A stretch of DNA of 64,000 bases, from assembly GCA_023665605.1 (NCBI GenBank), contig JAMPDP010000002.1, positions 1-64,000 of the forward strand, written 5' to 3'. The notes under the pieces are model-generated. The model had not been told where the DNA came from, searched no databases, and worked only from the letters and a program-made list of their open reading frames with translations. Shown here in pieces: positions 46,701-54,463 of the stretch. Each line of letters starts with the position of its first letter. Position 1 is the stretch's first letter. The translations under genes were made by a program, and so were the position numbers. Source of the DNA: Candidatus Amulumruptor caecigallinarius (GTDB lineage: Bacteria > Bacteroidota > Bacteroidia > Bacteroidales > Muribaculaceae).

Positions 46701-48183
46701 TGTACACCTTACCTTGATAGGTGTATTGGAATGCTACGCCCAAAACCTCATCCCTCAGAGCTGTGCGCAGCGAGATGTAGCCGAGCTTGGAGTTGAGTGT
46801 GTATTCCGAGGAGCTCAGCAATCTGGCGTTCTCCACTTTGGCATAGTCAACTCCGCTTTCAAGCCCCATCGCGCTGAGGGTCGCTTCCACAGTGTTGATG
46901 CTCTCCATGCCGGGGAGTGTGCTTACGGTGCTGTAAAGGTCGTTGGAGCCATTGTTGGGTACAGGAGTCGACGCTGTGGCCCAACGACTGTTCTGGAGGT
47001 TCGCTGGGTCTCCCTCGGCCAAGTCCATGAATGCTATCACGTCTCGGCTCTGGTTGAAATTGGTGTTGGCGTTAGTCACCCACACCTCCACATTGCTGAT
47101 TTCTATGCCTGAGTTGATGTATGGCAACCGGGATGCGAATGTGTCGTAGTTGTCATAGAAATAGTGCCCCAAAAAGTAGTGACGGTTGGCATCATAGTCG
47201 TGCACATTGATGTCAAAGTCAGTGGTCTGCACACCACCCTTTGACGACACGCTCACCGACTGCGAATTTTGCTGCGAGACGAGGGCGGTAGCGGTCAGCT
47301 TGCCGAATTGCAGCTGGGTCTTCAGACCGAACAGGGCTGTGGCACCGCGTATAAGCGAGCTCCCGGTGGTCATGCTCACATTACCCGCCTCTATTGACTT
47401 GACGATATCATCCTCCTCACCCTCGTAGGCGAGCTTGAGGTTCTTGGAGTCAAATTCAAAGGTAGCATCCGTGTTGTATGTCATGTTGAACTTCAACCTG
47501 TTGCCCACCGATGCGTTTACGGTGGCCTGTATCTTCTGGTCGAAGTCAAATGAGGTACGCCGACGCGCTTCCTCGGAAAGTGCCGGATTGTTGGTGAAAT
47601 TACTGTTGATGCCGAGCTTCACCTGCATGGAGCCTTGCAGACGCAGGTTGACACCTCCGGGACCGAATATCTTCTCCAACGGCCCCAGAGCGAAGTTCAT
47701 GTCGAAAATGTTGAACGGCTCCTTGAGACTTTGTTCCAGAGACTCGGAGTTGCGACGGCGATAATAGTCAAGCATTGACTGGCGTGTCTGCCAGTCGTTG
47801 AACTGCCCCGGAGTGAGCAGGAAGGGGGTCATGATGTCAATCTCCCCCACTTTGGTGCGCACCACGTAGCATCCCGTCTCGGGGTCATACTCATAGTCCG
47901 TGGTGATGTTGGAGGGAGTGCGAAGGTCAACAGCCATCTGTTCACCTATCAGATAATCCACATCAGGAGGCACTGTGTAGCCCACAGGGAAGGGCATCAT
48001 GGCCGTGTCGGCGGCAGCCTCCAGCGGATTGACAGGTACAGGCGGTGGAGGCGGAGGGGCAAGCGTGCTCTGTCTGTATTGCGCATACATCGGTCTCACC
48101 AAGGCCACGCATATGGCGGCTATGATGCATGCTATTGTGATGAATCGCGCGGAAGCAGTGAGAGTCAGGCGGTTACGCTTCAT
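40714..48183 (-). CDS. sprA: Type IX secretion translocon SprA (Sov)
   Basis: A 2489-residue outer-membrane beta-barrel, the channel of the type IX secretion system in Bacteroidota; by far the largest gene here and close to the usual ~2400 residues. It has a signal region (about 1-34, then QYRQSTLAPPPPPPVPVNP), repeated SprA-type strand segments (FNMTYNTDATFEFDSKNLKLAYEGEEDD; later FEFDSKNLKL-like strands), and ends with aromatic strands and a C-terminal LNVTLAQ. It follows ruvA by 36 nt, a common Bacteroidetes pair, and its stop overlaps bioF. The frame is unbroken over 7.4 kb. Confidence 0.95.
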   Translation of the reverse strand: MKRNRLTLTASARFITIACIIAAICVALVRPMYAQYRQSTLAPPPPPPVPVNPLEAAADTAMMPFPVGYTVPPDVDYLIGEQMAVDLRTPSNITTDYEYDPETGCYVVRTKVGEIDIMTPFLLTPGQFNDWQTRQSMLDYYRRRNSESLEQSLKEPFNIFDMNFALGPLEKIFGPGGVNLRLQGSMQVKLGINSNFTNNPALSEEARRRTSFDFDQKIQATVNASVGNRLKFNMTYNTDATFEFDSKNLKLAYEGEEDDIVKSIEAGNVSMTTGSSLIRGATALFGLKTQLQFGKLTATALVSQQNSQSVSVSSKGGVQTTDFDINVHDYDANRHYFLGHYFYDNYDTFASRLPYINSGIEISNVEVWVTNANTNFNQSRDVIAFMDLAEGDPANLQNSRWATASTPVPNNGSNDLYSTVSTLPGMESINTVEATLSAMGLESGVDYAKVENARLLSSSEYTLNSKLGYISLRTALRDEVLGVAFQYTYQGKVYTVGQLSSQVSETGRPLVIKLLKTNQITPELKNWKLMMRNVYSLGAYSLERTNFKLDIKYLNSSQGNVFQNYLPASGMTDRTLLQVLGLDRLDTNLEGSSDGFFDYIEGYTVNSQLGKIIFPVTEPFGEYLAERIRALSPGTDPDDYCYYDLYTSLPSECSESRNSNLYTMSGHYQASSGATIRLNAANVPRGSVVVTAGGQTLTENTDYTVDYSMGIVTITNQSIIDSGQSVNVTLENQNLFSMQRKTLVGLNLDYKFNKDFSIGATVMHYSEKALTEKVNIGNEVVNNTIWGLNFAYNTNFNWLTNLLNKIPTVNATQPSSFNVQGEFAQLLPHNAASGSNKGSSYIDDFESTLYGIDLRSPSAWQLSSSPFTNPMGSAYGLTGDLESGKRRALLNWYYIDQLFTSQNSNSAPPGVRGNRDMLSNPYIREVRVEEVFPGRTLTYGESNVIQTLNLTYYPGERGPYNVNPDFYPPEEVTPAFKQGNWGGIMRKMETTDFEASNVEYLQFWLMDPYMDWKGDGSEIPSGGGKIVIQFGDISEDILRDGRKSYENGVPVDNNAALMDSTVWGRVASNASLSYAFDNNTTARTIQDVGIDGLNDEMERTFPAYAGFVEKVRTKTGTVPQDVLIDPAADDYHYFLGADYDEQNLGVLERYKKYNGLEGNSLPPEDAPYSGYQSSRNTPDVEDINQDNTLNESDNYFEYTIQFPEGKRNMEVGDCNGFLTEVNEAQVLTQNGEMQSVKWYHFKVPLSEYTAQKGTIKNFSSIRFMRMYLTNFDAITHLRFAELELMRGEWRPYKYRLDTPGSVPAEGQMSSSVVNIEENSTKRPVNYVLPPGVTRQVDPGQNNATQLNEQSLALTVRDLPAGAERAIYRPSSLDLRNYKRLQMWVHEEAIENSHAQLGNGDLSLFIRLGTDAKNNYYEYELPLSVTPPGVYSNESSTDRERVWPLSNYLDLELQRLIDLKRERNREKTAGQPGVAYNTVYHKMDDEKPGAIMRVLGNPSLSNVKTMLVGLRNNTQRNLEATVWLNELRVTDFENDGGWAAKVNANLGISDVAQVNFAGHIETDGFGSVDQSLNNRRMDKYENYNVAVQADLGRFVPEKAKLKAPVYYSYATEKTTPKYNPLDPDVLLTDAIDDAQTEEEKQNIKDYSITRTVNQNFSLSGLRFERQAQTPKPWDPANFTVNFSFSKKDFRDPTTDHEYDNHYSGALLYSYTPYVKGWKPFNFIKSKNRNLRFIKDWELNYLPSNISIFNTITRDYFETQARADYELGDAMQTQMLPVSARKEFYWDRQFQLSWNLTKSLSFNIDTNTKARIEETMGAVNRKLFPDKYREWRDTVWQSLLHMGTPWNYNQNFTATYKAPFSRIPVLDWLTADVNYASNYTWDRGATVAGINVGNNIANRGAWGANGRINLESIFNKFAYTKQINQRFANSRNKAPERKPRKYERTFALKPDTVLTIRHNLRTKKVNVVAVTPQGEPFEIRTKVVDANTVNVLTHGTQSLKFTVTEIIKDEKTFWTEALAYSTRLLMSPRNISVKWRRTNTSNIPLFIPNAGDIFGQNLGYGPMAPGMAFAFGFTDQSYLNKAKSNGWLMTDGGQTSPAVFNTTDEFNVELNLELFKGFKVQLTGNRTDNRTSSVQFMYAQEPTTYSGSYTKTHVAIATALRSFSDKNNYRSDAFETFCDNIPIIKRRFDSQFAGMTYPVTGFFGEEATTYAGQPYNPEHGASATSSDVLIPAFLAAYTGRNPEKQYLDVFPGLGAILPNWRVTYDGFVNLGNMRQWFKTFTLTHAYQCTYSVGSYTSHLTYVGMDGSKRGFIYDEINGCPLPSSAYNISSVAITERFAPLIGLSVTMNNDINVNAEWRDQRTLTLNTSAGQVVEATSKGLTVGAGYVIKNFNTVLKMRGSQTGVSNDLTLQADFSWQVTQALIRNIANRFTQATNGTSTIGINFTANYVMSRRITLGAFFDHQINTPIVTNSAFPTTNSQYGLSLNVTLAQ

Positions 48184-48219
48184 GCCCCGTTCAGGGTATC
48201 TTGGAGGCTCCCCGCCGCG

Positions 48220-48801
48220 TCACATCATGGAGAGTGCCTTCTTTATGGCTGCCTCAACCTTGACCGTCGGGTCGCTCTCAAATATCTTTTTGAGTGTCTT
48301 AAGTGAAGCCTGACGCTGGAATCCGAGCATGATGAGAGCTGACAGTGCCTCGTCAAGTGCCTCGTTGGTGTCAGGTGTCACATTAATTAACGTATCGTCT
48401 GTGGGTTTTATTTTATCGCGGAGGTCAACAATGATGCGTTCTGCTGTTTTTGCCCCTACTCCCTTGATGCTCTTCAGGGTTCGGATGTCACCCCCGGAGA
48501 TGGCTGCTTCAAGTGATGCCGGCGGAAGTGCCGAGATGATGGTGCGGGCTATGTTGGCACCCACGCCACTCACTCCTATGAGCAGACGGAACAGGCTCCG
48601 CTCCCGTTCGGCGGCAAAGCCGAACAGCAAGTGAGCATCCTCGCGTATCACCTCATGCACCAGCAAGCGTGTCTCGCGCTTGTCACGCAAGGTGTCGTAT
48701 GTGTTGAGTGAGATTTCGAGCAAATACCCCACACCGCCCGTGCCGATTACAGCCTGAGTGGGTGTTAGTGTATCCAGCCGGCCCTCAATATATTCTATCA
48801 T
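48220..48801 (-). CDS. ruvA: Holliday junction DNA helicase subunit RuvA
   Basis: Tetrameric junction-binding protein that loads RuvB for branch migration. ATG 48801 gives 193 residues starting MIEYIEGRLDTLTPTQAVI; the longer frame runs into the next gene. It has an OB-fold N-domain (about 1-63), two helix-hairpin-helix motifs (LIGVSGVGANIARTIIS, LKSIKGVGAKTAERIIVDL) and a C-terminal RuvB-binding domain (about 145-193). Confidence 0.95.
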   Translation of the reverse strand: MIEYIEGRLDTLTPTQAVIGTGGVGYLLEISLNTYDTLRDKRETRLLVHEVIREDAHLLFGFAAERERSLFRLLIGVSGVGANIARTIISALPPASLEAAISGGDIRTLKSIKGVGAKTAERIIVDLRDKIKPTDDTLINVTPDTNEALDEALSALIMLGFQRQASLKTLKKIFESDPTVKVEAAIKKALSMM

Positions 48802-48830
48802 TGGGAAATGTAGATGTGATGTGGATCCTC

Positions 48831-49706
48831 TCAGTCTATGAAGCGACGGGTAAGCGGTGAGAAAGATTCGATGCGTCGGTCGCGCAGGAAGGGCCACCAG
48901 CGGCGCACCTGCTCGGAGCGTTGCATGTCAATATTAACGATGGCTGTGTCCTCGGTATCTGAGGGGGAACGCATGAGAAGCTCTCCCTGGGGTCCGGCAA
49001 CAAAGCTGCTGCCCCAGAAATCAATACCTCCGGTAGTTCCTGACGGGTCCCGTTCATGCCCCACACGGTTAACGGTGACTACCGGCAGACCGTTGGCAAC
49101 GGCATGACCGCGTTGCACCGTGGTCCATGCCTCTCGCTGACGCTCCTTCTCTTCGGGAGTGTCACTGCTCTCCCACCCTATCGCAGTGGGATAAATCAGC
49201 ATATCGGCTCCGCGGAGAGCCATCAGGCGTGCTGCCTCGGGATACCACTGATCCCAGCACACCAGCACACCGAGACGCCCCACTGATGTATCAATTGGAA
49301 TGAAATCGAGGTCACCCGGCGTGAAGTAGAACTTTTCATAATACGCCGGGTCGTCGGGGATGTGCATCTTGCGATATTTCCCTGCCATAGAACCATCAGA
49401 GTCAAACACTACGGCAGTGTTATGGTACAGACCGGCAGCTCGTTTCTCGAACAGGCTTGTCACTATCACAACTCCGCACTCCTTGGCCAGTGAGGCATAA
49501 AAGTCGGTTATATCGGATGGAATCGTGACGGCAAGGTCAAAGGCACTAACATCCTCAGTCTGGCAGAAGTAGAGTGAATCATGTAGCTCCTGAAGAACAA
49601 TGAGCTCAGCACCCTGAGCCGCAAGTGTGCGAATCTTCTCGGAAAGTCGACGGCGATTATCTGCTACGTCGGCCGTGTTATGTTGCTGTATGATACCGGT
49701 TTTCAT
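48831..49706 (-). CDS. aguB: N-carbamoylputrescine amidase-like carbon-nitrogen hydrolase
   Basis: Nitrilase-superfamily amidase with the catalytic triad E40 (VLQEL), K113 (KYRKMHIPDD) and C150 (VCWDQWYPEAAR). 291 residues and segments such as YEKFYFTPGD and TAIGWESSD match the AguB group, which hydrolyses N-carbamoylputrescine in the agmatine route to putrescine. No aguA is adjacent, so the polyamine role is inferred from the family. Start overlaps the rlmB stop by 4 nt. Confidence 0.85.
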   Translation of the reverse strand: MKTGIIQQHNTADVADNRRRLSEKIRTLAAQGAELIVLQELHDSLYFCQTEDVSAFDLAVTIPSDITDFYASLAKECGVVIVTSLFEKRAAGLYHNTAVVFDSDGSMAGKYRKMHIPDDPAYYEKFYFTPGDLDFIPIDTSVGRLGVLVCWDQWYPEAARLMALRGADMLIYPTAIGWESSDTPEEKERQREAWTTVQRGHAVANGLPVVTVNRVGHERDPSGTTGGIDFWGSSFVAGPQGELLMRSPSDTEDTAIVNIDMQRSEQVRRWWPFLRDRRIESFSPLTRRFID

Positions 49707-50458
49707 ATCACTTCTTCATTAGCAATCAGGCGCTGACGCACCACTTCGTATATCATTATGCCGGCTGCTACCGAAACGTTTAGCGATGAGACCTTGCCAA
49801 GCATCGGTATGGCGGCGCGGGTATCGCACAGCCGCATTACTTCCGGCGATACACCCACATCCTCAGCACCCATCACTATGGCTACAGGGTCTGTATAGTT
49901 GCCCTCAGTGTAGTTAATGGAACTCTTTTCAGTGGCCGCCACAATCTGAAATCCCGCATCGCGCAGATACCTGACAGCATAAACTGTGTCGCGCTCACGA
50001 CACACGGGAATGTGCAGGAGTGCTCCGGCTGAGGTTTTGACTGCATCGCCGCCCACTCCCACGCTGCCATGCTCACTGATAACGATGGCATCGACAGCAG
50101 CACACTCGCATGTACGGGCTATCGCACCGAAATTGCGCACATCCGTCACACCGTCAAGCACCACTACGAACGGCACTCGCCCGGCTTCGTAAAGCTCCGG
50201 CACCAGGTGCTCGAGTTTGTGATAGGTCACTGCTGACAGGAGTGCCACCACGCCTTGATGGTTCTTGCGGGTGATTCGGTTGATCTTCTCCACAGGCACC
50301 CTCCGCATCACTACCTTGTCGCGGCGTATCAGCTCAATGAGTTGCTGTATGAGGTCGCCGTGAAGGTCTTTACTGACAAGCACCTTGTCAATGTCGCGTC
50401 CGGCCTCAATGGCCTCCATCACGGCGCGTATGCCATAGATATAGTCTGTAGATTCCAT
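49703..50458 (-). CDS. rlmB: 23S rRNA 2'-O-methyltransferase, RlmB/TrmH family
   Basis: SPOUT methyltransferase modifying a guanosine ribose in 23S rRNA (G2251 in E. coli). 251 residues: an N-terminal substrate-binding domain (about 1-75) and a C-terminal knot with NFGAIARTCECAAVDA, GAEDVGVSPEV and LGKVSSLNVSVAAGIMIYE. Target specificity is inferred. Confidence 0.9.
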   Translation of the reverse strand: MESTDYIYGIRAVMEAIEAGRDIDKVLVSKDLHGDLIQQLIELIRRDKVVMRRVPVEKINRITRKNHQGVVALLSAVTYHKLEHLVPELYEAGRVPFVVVLDGVTDVRNFGAIARTCECAAVDAIVISEHGSVGVGGDAVKTSAGALLHIPVCRERDTVYAVRYLRDAGFQIVAATEKSSINYTEGNYTDPVAIVMGAEDVGVSPEVMRLCDTRAAIPMLGKVSSLNVSVAAGIMIYEVVRQRLIANEEVI

Positions 50459-50520
50459 TATTGAGTATAATGAGCTGCCTCAGAGAAGCAGCATCGGTGT
50501 TAGGTTATGACAACGTGAGT

Positions 50521-52182
50521 TCACCGCTTGCCAAGAAGTGAGAGCGCGGCTGCCCGTGCGGTTTCGTCATCGCGGCTTCCGCTGAGCATCAACGCGAGCT
50601 CTCCTACACGGGAGTCATCGTCAAGACGGATTATGCGGGTGTGGGTAGCCACATCATCATCTTCTTTGTAAACCTTGAAGTGTGTAGCTCCGCGAGAAGC
50701 CACCTGTGGCAGATGGGTGATGGCGATTACCTGTATACGGTCGCCTATGGAACTCATCATGCGTCCCATGCGATCAGCAACGTCTCCGCTCACTCCGGTG
50801 TCTATCTCATCGAAAATGATTGCGGGTAGCTCTATGTGGCGGGCAATGATGCTTTTGAGTGAAAGCATCAGTCGTGAAATCTCGCCCCCGGAGGCTGTGG
50901 CGCTTACCGGCATCAGAGGCTGTGCCTTGTTGAACGCGAACAGATACTCCACATGGTCGGCTCCGGTGGCTCCTATGTCAGCCGGGCTCACCCTTATGTC
51001 AACTTGCAGGTTGGCCATGCCGAGCGGAGCGGCAGTGTCACGAAGCTGCGCTGCCAGGCCGGATGCAGCCTCGGTACGCGTGGCTGTGAGACGCGCTGCA
51101 CTCTCTTTAACAAGGCTCATGGCGCGGCGTGCTTCCTTTTCGAGGTCGGCTATGGTGTCATCACCGTCCGTTATGGCATCGAGCCTGTGTCGGAGAGTGT
51201 CACGAAGCTCTATCAATTCCTCAACGCTCCCCACATGGTGTCTGCTCTGGAGAGAATACAGCTCATCAAGACGTGCCTCAATGGCTTCAAGCTCCGCCGG
51301 GTCGGCATCGAGGTCGCTGTCAAGGTCGGCTACGGTGTCGGCAATGTCACGCAGTTCTATGGCCACACTGTCCAGCCGCTCGGCAAGATCTTTGCCCCCG
51401 GGCAACGTGTCACCAAGAGCTTCGATGGCACCGCTCGCTGCAGTTAGTAAAGAAAGGGCGTTGTGGTGGCCGGTGTCAAGTGACTCCGAGGCAGTAGTGA
51501 GGCGCGTCTTGACTTCCGTAAGATTGGCAAGCAGTTCTCTGCGCTGCTCCAGGTCTGCAAGCTCCCCGGGTATGAGGTTGGCCTTTTCCAGCAGGTCAAG
51601 CTGGTAGCGGGTGAATTCTTCCTCCTCACGAGCCTTGCGTAGCTCCTCACGGGCGGTCTTGAGCGAACGCACGGCCTGCCGGAGCTTACGGTAGCGCGTT
51701 GTGTACTCGGCCATGATTATCTGATTGCCGGCAATGTGGTCAAGCACTTGCAGCTGAAACTCCGGTGATGCCAGCAGAAGGTTCTGATGTTGCGAATGGA
51801 TATCGACCAGATGGATGGCAACCTCACGGAGCTGCGCCAACGTCACCGGTGTATCATTGATGAACGTTCGCGACCGTCCTGCAGGAGTAATTTCCCGTCG
51901 GAGTATTATCGTGGAGGGATCCCAGTCTATATCTGCATCCGTGCAAAATTTCTTGACTGCCTCATTACCCTCTACGCTGAATGTGGCCTCAATTACGCTC
52001 TTTGCCTCTCTACGACTCACGGCTCGTGAGTCTGCACGCGAGCCGAGAATCAGGCTGAGGGCCCCGAGCATGATGGATTTGCCGGCTCCGGTTTCGCCGG
52101 TGATGACGTTGAACCCCTCTCGAAACTCGATGTCGGCGTTGTCAATCAGGGCATAGTTGGTTATTTGAAGGCGTGAGAGCAA
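50521..52182 (-). CDS. recN: DNA repair protein RecN
   Basis: SMC-like ATPase acting in double-strand break repair. 553 residues: Walker A GETGAGKSIML (about 29-39), long coiled-coil arms (about 150-370) and C-terminal SGGEISRLMLSLK with IIFDEIDTGVSG. The start appears to be TTG at 52182, because MLSRLQITNYALI aligns with the normal N-terminus (M-L-x-x-L-x-I-x-NYALI) and no in-frame ATG or GTG fits. It lies 83 nt after the DUF4835 gene. Confidence 0.94.
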   Translation of the reverse strand: MLSRLQITNYALIDNADIEFREGFNVITGETGAGKSIMLGALSLILGSRADSRAVSRREAKSVIEATFSVEGNEAVKKFCTDADIDWDPSTIILRREITPAGRSRTFINDTPVTLAQLREVAIHLVDIHSQHQNLLLASPEFQLQVLDHIAGNQIIMAEYTTRYRKLRQAVRSLKTAREELRKAREEEEFTRYQLDLLEKANLIPGELADLEQRRELLANLTEVKTRLTTASESLDTGHHNALSLLTAASGAIEALGDTLPGGKDLAERLDSVAIELRDIADTVADLDSDLDADPAELEAIEARLDELYSLQSRHHVGSVEELIELRDTLRHRLDAITDGDDTIADLEKEARRAMSLVKESAARLTATRTEAASGLAAQLRDTAAPLGMANLQVDIRVSPADIGATGADHVEYLFAFNKAQPLMPVSATASGGEISRLMLSLKSIIARHIELPAIIFDEIDTGVSGDVADRMGRMMSSIGDRIQVIAITHLPQVASRGATHFKVYKEDDDVATHTRIIRLDDDSRVGELALMLSGSRDDETARAAALSLLGKR

Positions 52183-52265
52183 TGTGGTATTCTAATATTG
52201 TTGTTCTTAATTCTCAGGATGTTCTTGACAGGCGAGTTGGCTGAGGCAGAACTCTGTTGACTGCG

Positions 52266-53183
52266 TTACTGATTGGTGCCCTTGCGAAGCATCTCCAAGC
52301 GCGTCGTCTCTGTGGGATAGAGCCGTTGCATTATCTCATACACATTCTGCCGCTCGGTGGTGGAGGCCTTTGTGTAGATGTTGACAATCTCATCAAGTTT
52401 GGCATCACGCCACATCGACAGCCCCACGCTCATTGGTGAAGCTTTGTACACCTTGTCGAGATCTTCAAGCGACGTGGTAATCGCAGCACGTCCCTTGTCG
52501 GGACTCACTGTCATTTCATCAAGTCCTTTGCGGTGATACTGGTAAGCCATGTCGCGAAGCACGGCTGTGCTGGGTTGCGTAAACGCTGCATATACTGCTG
52601 CACGGTTTTTGTTATCCTCAAAAGCTCGCCAACCCACTTCGCCTGATGACTGTCCCATCTGAACTATATTTCCTATGCGATCCCACTGTGCCTGTCCGCC
52701 ACGGGGGGCGAAGGTGTCTGTGTCCATCGCTATGATGAGGTTTGCGTAGAAGTCAAGTATGGCAGTTAGCTGTGAATCCCACACATCCTCGGTGTGTGTG
52801 AGCACTTGCCCGTCAGTATAGCTGAAATCTATCTTGGTATCCTTGAAATTCAGTATCGGCGATGTGTAAGAAGAATTATATACAGGCCTTGAAGCCTGCA
52901 CCTGAATATCGCCTACCACCTGCTGGTTATCCTTGAACTCCGATATGGTGATGAGCATTTTGCACTGTATCTTCTCATTCGCGGCATACTGCATCTCGGA
53001 GAACTTGGTGTTGTTCATGTAGTCACTCACCGTTTGCTTGAGGTTCTCGAATACCGATGTATTAGTGCCCTGCACCTGCGAGAAGTTGACATCTACATCG
53101 CAACGAAGTTCCTGTGCGCAAGCCGAGGCGACCCCGAGTGCTCCCACTGTCAACAGAACGATGGTGCGCAAAGCGGTTTTCAT
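52266..53183 (-). CDS. DUF4835 envelope protein (PorD-like)
   Basis: 305 residues with a signal peptide (MKTALRTIVLLTVGALGVASACAQ). The family is found across Bacteroidota, nearly always beside coaBC and recN as here, and has been linked by name to type IX secretion (PorD); I recall that link without being able to check it. Mature start ELRCDVDVNFSQVQGTNTSVFENLKQ and the segment KIDFSYTDGQ...WDSQLTAILDFYANLIIAMD are the recognisable parts. Start overlaps the coaBC stop (ATGA). Confidence 0.8.
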   Translation of the reverse strand: MKTALRTIVLLTVGALGVASACAQELRCDVDVNFSQVQGTNTSVFENLKQTVSDYMNNTKFSEMQYAANEKIQCKMLITISEFKDNQQVVGDIQVQASRPVYNSSYTSPILNFKDTKIDFSYTDGQVLTHTEDVWDSQLTAILDFYANLIIAMDTDTFAPRGGQAQWDRIGNIVQMGQSSGEVGWRAFEDNKNRAAVYAAFTQPSTAVLRDMAYQYHRKGLDEMTVSPDKGRAAITTSLEDLDKVYKASPMSVGLSMWRDAKLDEIVNIYTKASTTERQNVYEIMQRLYPTETTRLEMLRKGTNQ

Positions 53184-54463
53184 AGGCGTGAAGTGGTGAC
53201 GTCAAGAATATCAGCGGCCACAGCCCGCTTGTCTTTGAGCGGGAAAGGTGTCACCTCACCTTCGGCACTGATTACCGTCACCTTGTTGGTTGTCGTACCG
53301 AAGCCGGCTCCGGCATCTTCTAATGTGTTGACCACTATGTAGTCCAGATTTTTGCGGCGAAGCTTGTCGGTGGCATGGGTTGCAGCATCGTTGGTCTCCA
53401 AAGCGAACCCAACCAGAATTTGCCCCGGCCGTTTCTCAGCTCCAAGGATGGCTGCAATGTCAGGATTCTTTACCAGTTCGATTACGGGAGCATCCGAGCC
53501 TTCACGCTTGATCTTAAGCTCTGCGGGATGTGCCGGCGCGTAGTCGGCAACAGCGGCACACATCACTGCCATATCAGCCTGCGGCCACTGCTGCTCACAC
53601 GCTTGAAGCATCTGGTGTGCACTCTCAACATCAATGCGTCGAATGTTACCCGCCGGCGTATCCAGACTCACCGGGCCTGCCACAAGTATCACTTCGGCTC
53701 CCCTTGCTGCTGCTTCGGCTGCGAGGGCAAAACCCATACGCCCCGTGCTGAAATTACCGATAAACCGCACCGGGTCAATCCTCTCATATGTGGGTCCGGC
53801 TGTGATGAGTACGCGTTTCCCTGCTAAGTGACGGATGTCCGTGTCACCCTGTGGATTACCACAACCTGATTGAGCTTCTGTAAAATAACGCTCAAGGACT
53901 TTGACAATCTCTTCCGGTTCCTCCATGCGCCCTTTGCCGCATAGGTGACTGGCAAGCTCACCCTCGGCGGGTTCAATAATCGTTACACCATCGGCTCTGA
54001 GTGTGGCAAGATTGCGGGAGGTGGAGGGATGGGCCATCATGTCAAGGTCCATCGCCGGTGCCACAAACACCGGGGCTTTTGCTGACAGATATGTGGTGAC
54101 AAGCATATTGTCTGCAACGCCGGTTGCCATTTTGGCTATGGTTGAGGCTGTGGCTGGAGCCACTACCATCGCATCGGCCCAAAGGCCGAGGTCTACGTGG
54201 GAATGCCACTCGCCGGTGTTGCGGGTGAAGAACTCACTGATCACCGGCTTACCGCTGAGCGTTGATAGCGTCAAGGGTGTGATAAACTCCTTGGCTGCCG
54301 GCGTCATCACCGGCTGCACTTCCACGCCTTTCTTCACCAGCAGACGAATGAGCATCGCAGCCTTGTAGGCCGCAATGCCTCCGGTCACTCCGAGCACAAT
54401 GTGTTTTCCCTTTAAAGGCGAGACATGCTCTGAGCCGGAATTGTGTCGGGTACTGTCAGTCAT
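53180..54463 (-). CDS. coaBC: Phosphopantothenoylcysteine decarboxylase/synthetase
   Basis: Bifunctional coenzyme A enzyme: an N-terminal FMN-dependent CoaC (VLGVTGGIAAYKA, SHVDLGLWADAMVVAPATASTIAKMA, APAMD) and a C-terminal CoaB synthetase (LITAGPTYERIDPVRFIGNFSTGRMG, KIKREG, NDAATHATDKLRRKNLDYIVVN). ATG 54463 (MTDSTRHNSG) overlaps the exonuclease stop by 8 nt and gives 427 residues; an ATG at 54493 would add ten residues. Confidence 0.95.
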   Translation of the reverse strand: MTDSTRHNSGSEHVSPLKGKHIVLGVTGGIAAYKAAMLIRLLVKKGVEVQPVMTPAAKEFITPLTLSTLSGKPVISEFFTRNTGEWHSHVDLGLWADAMVVAPATASTIAKMATGVADNMLVTTYLSAKAPVFVAPAMDLDMMAHPSTSRNLATLRADGVTIIEPAEGELASHLCGKGRMEEPEEIVKVLERYFTEAQSGCGNPQGDTDIRHLAGKRVLITAGPTYERIDPVRFIGNFSTGRMGFALAAEAAARGAEVILVAGPVSLDTPAGNIRRIDVESAHQMLQACEQQWPQADMAVMCAAVADYAPAHPAELKIKREGSDAPVIELVKNPDIAAILGAEKRPGQILVGFALETNDAATHATDKLRRKNLDYIVVNTLEDAGAGFGTTTNKVTVISAEGEVTPFPLKDKRAVAADILDVTTSRL

